The notes under the pieces were generated by a model. The model worked only from the letters and a program-made list of their open reading frames with translations, was not told the DNA's origin and ran no database searches. DNA of 64,000 nt, taken from the NCBI RefSeq assembly GCF_937893305.1, contig NZ_CALBGN010000020.1, positions 1-64,000 of the forward strand, given 5' to 3'. Positions within the stretch are counted from its first letter, which is position 1, and every line of letters begins with the position of its first letter. Source of the stretch: an uncultured Helicobacter sp. (GTDB taxonomy: Bacteria; Campylobacterota; Campylobacteria; Campylobacterales; Helicobacteraceae). The position numbers were made by a program, and so were the translations under genes. This document shows, piece after piece, positions 16,786 to 24,499 of this stretch.

Positions 16786-17406
16786 TCAAAAAGACTTTTT
16801 TCTAAAAATTGTTGATAAATCTTCTAATTTTTTGCAAACATAAATAATGCGTATTTGTGTGTCTTTATAATGCTTAAAACTAAAACTTGCGCTCCGTAAA
16901 TATTGTCCCTTTACATCTCCATTTGGAAATCGCTTTGTAAGTTGCTCTTGTAAATGTGTTAAAAAATTAGTGGATACAAAAGGAAATTCCAAACAATAAA
17001 GCATTTTTCCATCTACAAATCCACTAATAACCAGATTTAAATGCGATTGCATATCCCTATGAAATCTTGCCCAAGTGTAATCAGTAAAATTTCCACCACC
17101 ATTTAATTTTCTCTCTGAATCAGAGCGGATATTTTTAGGTTTTGCCTCACAATTAATAGGCTTACCATAACCATCTTGCCTAAAACCATTAAAACCAATT
17201 TTTTCTGTATTATGCGTATATCCCGCAAGAGAGACACTTAAGATCTCTCTAATTGTAGAGCTATTTTTATCGTTAATATATAGCGTTATAAGTTCGCTTA
17301 ATAGAGCAATTAGAGTATCTTTGGATTGCCCAAGCAAATGCGCATTAAAGTTAATATGGGAATCTAAAGCATAAATTTTAATCAATTCTTGTAAATTTTG
17401 CGTCAT
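16786..17406 (-). CDS. Candidate type II restriction endonuclease
   Basis: A 206-residue protein I do not recognise. It contains Asp78 and an E87-A-K89 triad in the context RQDGYGKPINCEAKPKN, which fits a PD-(D/E)xK nuclease core. It lies immediately upstream of the DNA methyltransferase on the same strand, the normal layout of a type II system. I chose the ATG at 17406 because AAAGG lies nine bases upstream; a TTG 18 bases further upstream has no ribosome site. Assignment as the restriction partner rests on context and this short motif. Confidence 0.6.
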   Translation of the reverse strand: MTQNLQELIKIYALDSHINFNAHLLGQSKDTLIALLSELITLYINDKNSSTIREILSVSLAGYTHNTEKIGFNGFRQDGYGKPINCEAKPKNIRSDSERKLNGGGNFTDYTWARFHRDMQSHLNLVISGFVDGKMLYCLEFPFVSTNFLTHLQEQLTKRFPNGDVKGQYLRSASFSFKHYKDTQIRIIYVCKKLEDLSTIFRKKSF

Positions 17407-17495
17407 TTTATTTCGCCTTTGCACCTATTATTAGCGTATTTTAGCTAAAATCTCTTAAATTTATAGGATTCTCACACAAAGGATATTTCAGAATT

Positions 17496-17511
17496 TGGAA
17501 TACTTATTGCT
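17496..17511 (+). promoter_or_regulatory. sigma54 (RpoN) promoter of flgI
   Basis: TGGAATACTTATTGCT carries the -24 GG and -12 GC with 10 bases between them, 41 bp upstream of the flgI ATG. This is the expected class for rod, hook and ring genes in Helicobacter and Campylobacter. Confidence 0.8.
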
Positions 17512-17552
17512 TGAACTTTATAAAGATTTTAGCGAAATAAGGACATTACGCG

Positions 17553-18635
17553 ATGAAAATAACAAAACTTCTAATGCTTTGCGCTATGGTTGCACTTCCT
17601 GCTTTTAGCGCGAAAGTGAGTGATTTGGCAAATATTGTTGGTGTTAGGGACAACCAACTTATTGGTTATGGTTTAGTTGTAGGCTTAAATGGAACAGGAG
17701 ACAAAACAACTTCAGCCTTCACAATGCAATCTATTTCAAATATGTTAGATAGTGTTAATGTTAAAGTTGATGCAAACGACATTAGTTCTAAAAATGTTGC
17801 CGCTGTTATGGTAACAGCAAAACTCCCAGCTTTTGCAAGACAAGGTGATAAGATTGATATTTTAGTCTCAAGCATAGGTGATGCAAAATCCTTAGAAGGC
17901 GGAACGCTTCTTTTAACTCCACTTAGCGGTTTAGATGGTAGAATCTATGCAGTTGCACAAGGTGCAGTTGGGATTGGGGGCAAAAGTGAGAGAGGTGGGA
18001 GTGCAAATCACCCTTTAGCAGGTGTTTTGTCAAATGGCGCAACGGTAGAAAGAGAAGTTAGCTATGATTTATACAACAAAATCAACGCAACTTTAAGTTT
18101 AAAAGAATCCAATTTTCAAAACGCAATCCGCATTCAAAGAAGCATTAATGCGGCATTTGCAAACACAAATCCACAAGATGGACAAAATCAAAACACACAA
18201 ACACCTATTGCAACTGCCATTGACCCACGCACCATTAAGCTCCAACGCCCACAAGAAATGAGTATGGTTGAATTTCTAGCGCGCGTGCAAGAGATTGATA
18301 TTGACGCTATCAAAGAAGATAAAATTATTATTAATGAACGCACAGGCACAATTATTGCTGGGATGGGTGTAGAAGTTACGCCAGTAGTTGTTACACACAA
18401 CAACATCACCATTAAAGTAAGCAATGAAGCAATCAATGACCCAGAAGCTGTAAATATGGGAAATGGAGCAACATTTAGTGCAACAGAGGCAATGGTAAGT
18501 GCGCAAAACAACCCTACAATCTCAAGTGTAACTAGAGCATTACAAAGAATGGGGGCAACACCAAAAGATATGATTGCCATCTTAGAAACAATGAAAAAAG
18601 CAGGCGCATTTAATGCGGATTTAGAAATCATCTAA
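17553..18635 (+). CDS. flgI: Flagellar P-ring protein FlgI
   Basis: A 360-residue secreted protein that forms the P ring around the rod in the periplasm. A signal peptide covers about residues 1-19 (ending PAFSA). Conserved FlgI text follows: GVRDNQLIGYGLVVGLNGTG, QSISNMLDSVNV, FARQGDKIDILVSSIGDAKS, and RALQRMGATPKDMIAILETM at the C-terminus. Its length is normal. A sigma54 promoter lies upstream and the flgJ-like and flgS genes follow on the same strand, as in H. pylori HP0246-HP0244. Confidence 0.95.
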   Translation: MKITKLLMLCAMVALPAFSAKVSDLANIVGVRDNQLIGYGLVVGLNGTGDKTTSAFTMQSISNMLDSVNVKVDANDISSKNVAAVMVTAKLPAFARQGDKIDILVSSIGDAKSLEGGTLLLTPLSGLDGRIYAVAQGAVGIGGKSERGGSANHPLAGVLSNGATVEREVSYDLYNKINATLSLKESNFQNAIRIQRSINAAFANTNPQDGQNQNTQTPIATAIDPRTIKLQRPQEMSMVEFLARVQEIDIDAIKEDKIIINERTGTIIAGMGVEVTPVVVTHNNITIKVSNEAINDPEAVNMGNGATFSATEAMVSAQNNPTISSVTRALQRMGATPKDMIAILETMKKAGAFNADLEII

Positions 18636-18645
18636 AGGAGAGAAA

Positions 18646-18969
18646 ATGCAAATTGATTTTAATGGAATTAGCGGATATTCTAAAGAATTAATTGATGCAG
18701 CAAAATCCACGCCAACGATTCAGAAAACAGATGATGACTCAAGATTAAGAGAGCAGACAGACGCCTTTGAAGCATTAATTTTAAAGCAAATGCTAGACAT
18801 TTCTTTAAAAATGGACGATACACTTTATCCAAAAGCTCCCGGACACGATATTTATGAGTCAATGTATCGCGACACACTTTCAGAATCTCTAAGCGGTAGC
18901 TTTGGCTTTAGCGATTTACTCTTTGATTATTTAAAAGATTTGCAAGGCAAACAAGGCATTAAGGCTTAA
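18646..18969 (+). CDS. FlgJ-like rod-binding protein
   Basis: A 107-residue protein equal to the N-terminal rod-binding domain of FlgJ, without the muramidase domain found in enteric bacteria. Conserved features are EQTDAFEALILKQMLDISLK and MYRDTLSESLSGSFGFSDLL, the FlgJ-N pattern. It probably caps or scaffolds rod assembly; cell wall cutting must come from another enzyme. It sits 10 bp after flgI with AGGAGA upstream and 2 bp before flgS. H. pylori HP0245 occupies the same position. Confidence 0.85.
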   Translation: MQIDFNGISGYSKELIDAAKSTPTIQKTDDDSRLREQTDAFEALILKQMLDISLKMDDTLYPKAPGHDIYESMYRDTLSESLSGSFGFSDLLFDYLKDLQGKQGIKA

Positions 18970-18971
18970 GC

Positions 18972-19982
18972 GTGATCGATGAACATTTATTAGAATCCTT
19001 AAGCAGTAGCGATAAAGAATCTTTTGCTAAAGGCTTGAAAGAGCTTATCACACAAACTTATGAAGTTGAAAAAGAATTTGTAGAGTTAAAAGCTCTTTTT
19101 GAAGAAGTGTTAGATGTGCTACCAACAGCTGTTTGGGTGCTAGAACAAGAAGGAGAGATTTTTTATCAAAATAGCCTAGCTTGCGAAATACCAGAACTTT
19201 TAGAAAAACTTGATTTCTCTCAAAACAATCGCCAAGAAATTGAACTTGAAAACAACAAAGTTTATCTTGTGCAATCTAACACAAAGCTCAATAAACGCAT
19301 TATATCTGCAACAGATATTACGAGCGAGAAGAGAAAAGAACGCCTAGCTTCTATGGGGCAAATCTCCGCACACTTAGCACACGAAATCCGAAATCCTGTT
19401 GGGTCTGTCGCTTTGCTTGCTTCCACACTCATTAATCGCGTGGATTTAAAGAACAAATCCCTTGTGTTAGAGATTAAAAAATCCATTTGGCGCGTTGAAC
19501 GCATTGTGAAAGCAACTTTACTTTTTTCAAAAGGCGTGCATTGCAATCGCACTCACATTGACCCACAAAATATTGAAGATGAACTCAATGAATCCATTGG
19601 ATATTACACTTATTCTAAGGATATTTCTTTTGTGTTTAAATTTGACAAAACACATTTTCAAGCGGATTTTGACTTGCTTTGCATTGTGTTACAAAACTTC
19701 TTATTTAACGCTATTGATGCCATTGAAGAAGGAGAAAATGAAAATGGACTTGTAGAAATTTACTTCTATAACACAGATAAACACGCGCTTTTTGAAATTT
19801 ATGACAATGGCAAACCTATTGAAAATCCAGAGATTCTTTTTGAACCCTTTAAAAGCACTAAGCTTAAAGGAAATGGCTTAGGACTTGCGCTATCTTTACA
19901 AATCATTGAAGCACATAATGGAGAAATTACGCTCTTACAAAATGGCAAAAAAGGTTTTGCGATAAAAATCCCAAACGCCTAA
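18972..19982 (+). CDS. flgS: FlgS, sensor histidine kinase of the sigma54 flagellar regulon
   Basis: A 336-residue soluble NtrB-type kinase with no membrane segment. A PAS-like region (LPTAVWVLEQEGEIFYQNS) near 50-70 is followed by SMGQISAHLAHEIRNPVGSV with the phospho-acceptor His near 136, then the ATPase domain with NFLFNAIDAI and KGNGLGLALSLQII. In Campylobacter and Helicobacter FlgS phosphorylates FlgR to activate RpoN-dependent rod and hook genes. The start is GTG just after the flgJ-like stop. The operon layout flgI-flgJ-flgS repeats that of H. pylori. The response regulator FlgR is not in the window. Confidence 0.9.
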   Translation: MIDEHLLESLSSSDKESFAKGLKELITQTYEVEKEFVELKALFEEVLDVLPTAVWVLEQEGEIFYQNSLACEIPELLEKLDFSQNNRQEIELENNKVYLVQSNTKLNKRIISATDITSEKRKERLASMGQISAHLAHEIRNPVGSVALLASTLINRVDLKNKSLVLEIKKSIWRVERIVKATLLFSKGVHCNRTHIDPQNIEDELNESIGYYTYSKDISFVFKFDKTHFQADFDLLCIVLQNFLFNAIDAIEEGENENGLVEIYFYNTDKHALFEIYDNGKPIENPEILFEPFKSTKLKGNGLGLALSLQIIEAHNGEITLLQNGKKGFAIKIPNA

Positions 19983-20049
19983 ATTTTGCTTAGAATTAAG
20001 GCATTTTTAGTTAAAATTCCCTTAACTATATTTACAAAAAAGGGCAAAT

Positions 20050-21258
20050 ATGAGTGAAAATATCCAAAAAATGCAAAGCGTCAAAAGTATTCGTGAAATC
20101 AATCTCAAAGATAAACGCGTTTTAATCCGCGTAGATTTCAATGTTCCTATGGATAGCGAATTGAATATTAGCGATGATACAAGAATTCGTGAAGCAATCC
20201 CTACAATTAACTATTGCATTGATAATGGCGCAAAATCCATTATTTTAGTTAGCCATTTAGGACGACCTCAAGGTAAAAGTGATGCTTTCTCTTTAAAAAA
20301 TATTCTAAAACGCCTAGAACGCCTGCTTGCGAAAGATGTTGTTTTTGTAGATAGTTTAGAAAATGCACAAGTTACACTAAACACGCTTGTTGATGGCAGT
20401 ATTGTTTTATTAGAAAATATTCGTTTTTATGAAGGCGAAGAAAAAAACGATTCCACATTATCCCAAAAACTAGCAAATCTTTGTGATGTGTATGTCAATG
20501 ATGCCTTTGGGACTTCTCATCGCAAACACGCTTCTACCTATGGAATAGCACAATACGCTAAAGAAAAAGTTGCAGGATTATTGCTTAAAAAAGAAATTGA
20601 TTCTTTTGCGATTGCTCTATCTAACCCATTGCGTCCTTTATTATTAATTGTTGGTGGATCTAAAGTTTCTTCTAAACTTACACTTTTAAATTCCATTTTA
20701 AATGTGGTGGATAAAATCATCATCGGTGGGGCAATGAGCAATACTTTCTTAAAGGCAATTGGCTACGATACAAAGGCATCTTTAACAGAAGATCACTTGC
20801 TAGAAGATGCACGCAATATTCTAAGAAGCGCAAAAGAAAAAGGTGTTAAGATTTACTTGCCTGTAGATGTTGTGGCGACTGACCATATTAAAGATCCAAA
20901 AGTTGTCAAAATTATCCCAGCACAAGATATACCAGAAGGCTTAATGGCAGCAGATATAGGACCAGCAACCGTAAAACTCTTTAATGAAGTTATTAAAGAT
21001 TGTGAAACAATTATTTGGAATGGACCGCTAGGGGCTTATGAAACACAAAAATTCTCACGCGGAACTTTTAGCATTTCACACGCAATTGCTGATACTTATG
21101 CTTATAGCATTATTGGAGGTGGCGATACCGCAGATGCAGTGGATAAGGCAGGAAATAAAGATAGTATGAGTTTTACTTCAACAGGTGGTGGAGCAAGCCT
21201 AGAACTCTTAGAGGGTGAAGTATTGCCAGCATTTGAAGTTTTGGATAAAAGAGCATAA
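20050..21258 (+). CDS. pgk: Phosphoglycerate kinase
   Basis: A 402-residue cytosolic enzyme that interconverts 1,3-bisphosphoglycerate and 3-phosphoglycerate with ATP, serving glycolysis or gluconeogenesis. Family landmarks include RVLIRVDFNVPMD near 25, LVSHLGRPQG near 64, YVNDAFGTSHRKHAS near 149, LLIVGGSKVSSK near 200, and the C-terminal nucleotide loop IIGGGDTADAVDKAG. Length is normal. The neighbour downstream is corA, as in H. pylori HP1345-HP1344. AAAAAGGGC precedes the ATG. Confidence 0.97.
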   Translation: MSENIQKMQSVKSIREINLKDKRVLIRVDFNVPMDSELNISDDTRIREAIPTINYCIDNGAKSIILVSHLGRPQGKSDAFSLKNILKRLERLLAKDVVFVDSLENAQVTLNTLVDGSIVLLENIRFYEGEEKNDSTLSQKLANLCDVYVNDAFGTSHRKHASTYGIAQYAKEKVAGLLLKKEIDSFAIALSNPLRPLLLIVGGSKVSSKLTLLNSILNVVDKIIIGGAMSNTFLKAIGYDTKASLTEDHLLEDARNILRSAKEKGVKIYLPVDVVATDHIKDPKVVKIIPAQDIPEGLMAADIGPATVKLFNEVIKDCETIIWNGPLGAYETQKFSRGTFSISHAIADTYAYSIIGGGDTADAVDKAGNKDSMSFTSTGGGASLELLEGEVLPAFEVLDKRA

Positions 21259-21291
21259 AAATGGACGAACCCCAGAAATTTCTGAAACACT

Positions 21292-21323
21292 AATCTAAAG
21301 GAGATTATTCTCCTTTAGATTTT
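21292..21323 (+). terminator. Hairpin between pgk and corA
   Basis: AATCTAAAGGAG and CTCCTTTAGATT form a perfect 12-bp stem with a 6-base loop, followed by only a few T. It likely terminates pgk transcription partly. The last bases run into the AAAGGAG ribosome site of corA, so it may also affect corA expression. Confidence 0.6.
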
Positions 21324-21335
21324 AAAGGAGTAATA

Positions 21336-22292
21336 ATGTTAAATCTTTTTATTAAACGCAATGGAATGGTTGTAAGAGAAAGCATTCAATCCGTTGAAGC
21401 CATTGATGCAAGTTCTGATGTGCTTTGGATTGACTTGCTACATCCAAGCACTCAAGAGATTGCCTACATCTCAAAAACCTACCTTTTAGATATTCCAACA
21501 AAAGAAGAAAGAGAAGAGATTGAAGAATCCGCACGCTACTGGGAAGATAGTGAGAGCGTAACAATCAACACCTACTTCTTAACTCGCCCTAATGAAGAAA
21601 ACATTTTACATAATGAAACCATCACCTTTTTGCTCACACACAATATCCTTTTTACCGTGCGTTATAGTGAGTTTAAAGTCTTTGATGAAATCCAACAAAG
21701 AGTGCTTGCAAGCCCAAAAAATTTTGAAGATGGATTTGATTTAATTTCAAAAATCTTTGAACTAAGAGTTGAAAAAGATGCGGATATGCTAGAAAGTATC
21801 GCTAAACAAACGCGCCTTTTGCGCCGTGCTGTTGTGTTTGACAAAAAGCTAGGTGATGATATTTTGGAGAACTTATCAATTTTGCAAGAAATGCACCTAA
21901 GCTTGCGCGATAGTCTCTTTGATAAAAGACTTGCAATCACCGCACTTTTACGCACCAATAAAGCGGATTCAGAAGTCAAAAAAGACTTAGGGATCGTGCT
22001 AAAAGACATTAACTCTCTAGTAGAATTTACAAATGTTAATATGAATATTTTAGATAACATTCAAACACTTTTTTCCAGCCAAATTAATATTGAACAAAAC
22101 AAAACGATTAAAATTTTCACCGTCGTAACTGTGGCAATGATGCCTCCAACGCTAATTTCTACAATTTATGGAATGAATTTTAAATATATGCCAGAGCTTG
22201 AATGGACTTATTCTTATCCTATCGTTTTAGGAGTTATGATTATTTCAACCGTGCTTCCAATTTTATATTTTAAAAAGAAAAAATGGCTGTAA
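21336..22292 (+). CDS. corA: Magnesium/cobalt transporter CorA
   Basis: A 318-residue CorA-type channel. A large cytoplasmic N-terminal domain is followed by a long helix and two C-terminal membrane segments with the signature YGMNF at about 277-281 and a lysine-rich end (FKKKKWL). It imports Mg2+ and can pass Co2+ and Ni2+. An AAAGGAG ribosome site precedes the ATG. It converges with htpG across a hairpin made of the repeated 14-mer. Confidence 0.93.
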   Translation: MLNLFIKRNGMVVRESIQSVEAIDASSDVLWIDLLHPSTQEIAYISKTYLLDIPTKEEREEIEESARYWEDSESVTINTYFLTRPNEENILHNETITFLLTHNILFTVRYSEFKVFDEIQQRVLASPKNFEDGFDLISKIFELRVEKDADMLESIAKQTRLLRRAVVFDKKLGDDILENLSILQEMHLSLRDSLFDKRLAITALLRTNKADSEVKKDLGIVLKDINSLVEFTNVNMNILDNIQTLFSSQINIEQNKTIKIFTVVTVAMMPPTLISTIYGMNFKYMPELEWTYSYPIVLGVMIISTVLPILYFKKKKWL

Positions 22293-22317
22293 GCGACTTT
22301 AAAGAGTCTAAATAACA

Positions 22318-22347
22318 TTTTAGATCCAACTAAAAGTTGGAATCTAA
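22318..22347. terminator. Inverted pair of the 14-mer repeat between corA and htpG, probable two-way terminator
   Basis: TTAGATCCAACT, loop AAA, AGTTGGAATCTAA: a stem of 12 pairs with one bulged A, lying between convergent corA and htpG stops. One arm (22334-22347) is an exact copy of the dispersed 14-mer and the other is a one-base-deleted copy. Inverted uptake-sequence pairs often serve as terminators in Neisseria and Pasteurellaceae; here that role is inferred. Confidence 0.55.
22334..22347 (-). repeat. Dispersed 14-mer TTAGATTCCAACTT, copy 2 (intergenic)
   Basis: Exact copy on the minus strand, outside any gene, forming one arm of the corA-htpG hairpin. Confidence 0.6.
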
Positions 22348-22349
22348 TT

Positions 22350-24236
22350 CTAAAGGCTAGCTTGCAATAGTGCATTTAAGCGTTTTACAAACGCATTGAC
22401 ATCTTTAAGCTTGCCACCTTCAAGCAGTTTTGCCTCTTCAAGCAACAAGTGCGCAACTTCTTTTGTCTTCTCACTATCATTGCTTGCAAGCATTTTTGTC
22501 AAAATTGCATGGTTTGGATTAAGCTCTAAAATCGGTTTGGATTCTGGCATATCTCCTTGCATACCCATTTGACGCATCATTTTTAGCATTGCGCTGTTTT
22601 GATCATCAGATTCTACTACGCAAGATGGCGCATCAACTAGTCTAGCACTCAAGCGCACTTCTTGCACTTCATCTCCTAAAGCTTCTTTAAAGCTCTCTAA
22701 TAAGTCTTTAAACTTCTCTTGTGTAGCTTCATCAATGTTATTTTCACCTAAATCTTCTAAAGCTTCTTTAGAAGTGATTGCGCGTAATGGCGTTTTATCA
22801 TATTCTTGCACCATAGGCATTACAATCCCATCTATCTCATCGCTAAAAAATAGCACTTCAATGCCCTTTTTATTAAATGCATCAAGCAGTGGAGAACTCT
22901 TAAGCAATTCTAAATCTTCGCCTTGTAGATAGTAGATTGCCTTTTGTCCATCAATCATTTTGTCTTTATACTCTTTTAAAGAAATCTCTTTACCATCACT
23001 CTTTGTGCTAGAAAAACGCAAAAACTCTAAAAGCTTTTCTTTGTTTTCAAAATCACTATAAACACCCTCTTTTAAACATCTGCCAAACTCTTTGTAAAAT
23101 TTAGCGTATTTTTCTGTATCCTTTTGTAAGGTGTCAATCTCACTTAGAATCTTTTTTGTTGAAGCAGACTTAATCGTGGCTAGGATTCTATTTTGTTGTA
23201 AAATCTCACGGCTTACATTAAGAGGCAAATCCTCACTATCAATAATCCCCCTAACAAAGCGTAAATAAGGCGGTAAAAGTTCCTTATCATCATCTGTAAT
23301 AAACACGCGCTTCACATACAGTTTCACGCCACTTTTATAATCCACGCGATAAAGATCAAAAGGTGCGCTTCGTGGAAGATAAAATAAAGTTGTGTATTCC
23401 AAAGTCCCTTCAACCTTTGTATGCACCCAAGAAAGTGGTTCGCTAGAATCATAACTTAAAGTCTTATAAAATTCTTTGTATTCTTCATCTTTTAAATCCT
23501 TTTTAGCCACACGCCAAAGGGCAGAAGCTTTATTAACCTGCTCACATTTTTGCTCTATGACTTCTTTTTTATCCCCTTCTTTATCCTCGCTTCCACCCTC
23601 ACTTTTTGTTTCAGTAAAATGCAAGAAAATCGGGAAAGGAATGTGGTCAGAATACTTTTTAATAATCTCCTCTATGCGCCATCTGCTTGTAAATTCCTTT
23701 TCATCATCTTTTAAATACAGCTTAATCTCACTTCCATGCGATTCTTTCTCACAAGGCTCAATATCAAACTCTCCGCTCCCATCACTAATCCACGCATATG
23801 CTTGACTCTCCCCTGCTTTTTTAGTGGTTACAATAATCTTGCTTGCCACCATAAATGCAGAGTAAAACCCCACACCAAACTGCCCAATAAGTGCAGAATC
23901 CTTTTTCTTATCACCACTAAGTTTTGATAAAAAGTTTTTTGTCCCGCTTTTTGCAATTGTCCCTAGATTTTCTATCAAGTCTGCTTCATTCATACCCACG
24001 CCACTATCACTGATTGTAAGCGTGTTTTTCTCACTATCAAAGGAAATATCAATTCTTGGTGTGAAATTTAGGGATTTTAGCTTTTCATCTGTTAGCGTTA
24101 AATATTGCAATTTATCTAGTGCATCTGAAGCGTTACTCACAAGCTCACGCAAAAAAATCTCTTTATTAGAATACAAAGAGTGAATCATTAAATCTAAGAG
24201 TTGATTCACTTCTGTTTGAAAAGTATGTTTTGCCAT
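22350..24236 (-). CDS. htpG: HtpG, bacterial Hsp90 chaperone
   Basis: A 628-residue ATP-dependent chaperone. The N-terminal GHKL ATPase shows REL(V)SNASDALDKL near 30, ISDSGVGM near 77 and GQFGVGFYSAFMV near 118. Middle-domain text SREILQQNR follows near 345, and the C-terminal dimer domain is complete. It acts in the cytosol on late-folding clients and in stress survival. Single gene, convergent with corA and read towards it; flgE lies upstream on the same strand with 263 bp between. Confidence 0.97.
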   Translation of the reverse strand: MAKHTFQTEVNQLLDLMIHSLYSNKEIFLRELVSNASDALDKLQYLTLTDEKLKSLNFTPRIDISFDSEKNTLTISDSGVGMNEADLIENLGTIAKSGTKNFLSKLSGDKKKDSALIGQFGVGFYSAFMVASKIIVTTKKAGESQAYAWISDGSGEFDIEPCEKESHGSEIKLYLKDDEKEFTSRWRIEEIIKKYSDHIPFPIFLHFTETKSEGGSEDKEGDKKEVIEQKCEQVNKASALWRVAKKDLKDEEYKEFYKTLSYDSSEPLSWVHTKVEGTLEYTTLFYLPRSAPFDLYRVDYKSGVKLYVKRVFITDDDKELLPPYLRFVRGIIDSEDLPLNVSREILQQNRILATIKSASTKKILSEIDTLQKDTEKYAKFYKEFGRCLKEGVYSDFENKEKLLEFLRFSSTKSDGKEISLKEYKDKMIDGQKAIYYLQGEDLELLKSSPLLDAFNKKGIEVLFFSDEIDGIVMPMVQEYDKTPLRAITSKEALEDLGENNIDEATQEKFKDLLESFKEALGDEVQEVRLSARLVDAPSCVVESDDQNSAMLKMMRQMGMQGDMPESKPILELNPNHAILTKMLASNDSEKTKEVAHLLLEEAKLLEGGKLKDVNAFVKRLNALLQASL

Positions 24237-24439
24237 AAATATCCTTTTTTAAAAAATTTTCGCGCATTATAGCAAAAAATAGAAAAAAATCAATAAAGTT
24301 TATATGACTAATATCAACTTTATTTAGTTTATTAAAATAATATTTCATATTTAATTTGTTATAAACCTACAAACATAAACGCGATGATTTTAGATACCAA
24401 ATTTAAAAGTAAATGATAAAAAGTTTTATAAAGAAGCTC

Positions 24440-24467
24440 TACAACTCCACAAAATCGTAGAGTTGTA
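24440..24467 (-). terminator. Hairpin downstream of flgE, weak terminator candidate
   Basis: TACAACTC and GAGTTGTA pair as an 8-bp stem across a 12-base loop, 33 bp past the flgE stop, followed on the minus strand by a mixed T-rich stretch. The rest of the 263-bp gap between flgE and htpG is A/T-rich; I see no gene in it. Confidence 0.35.
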
Positions 24468-24499
24468 ATCAAAGAAGTTAGATGTAGCTAAAGTCTGAA

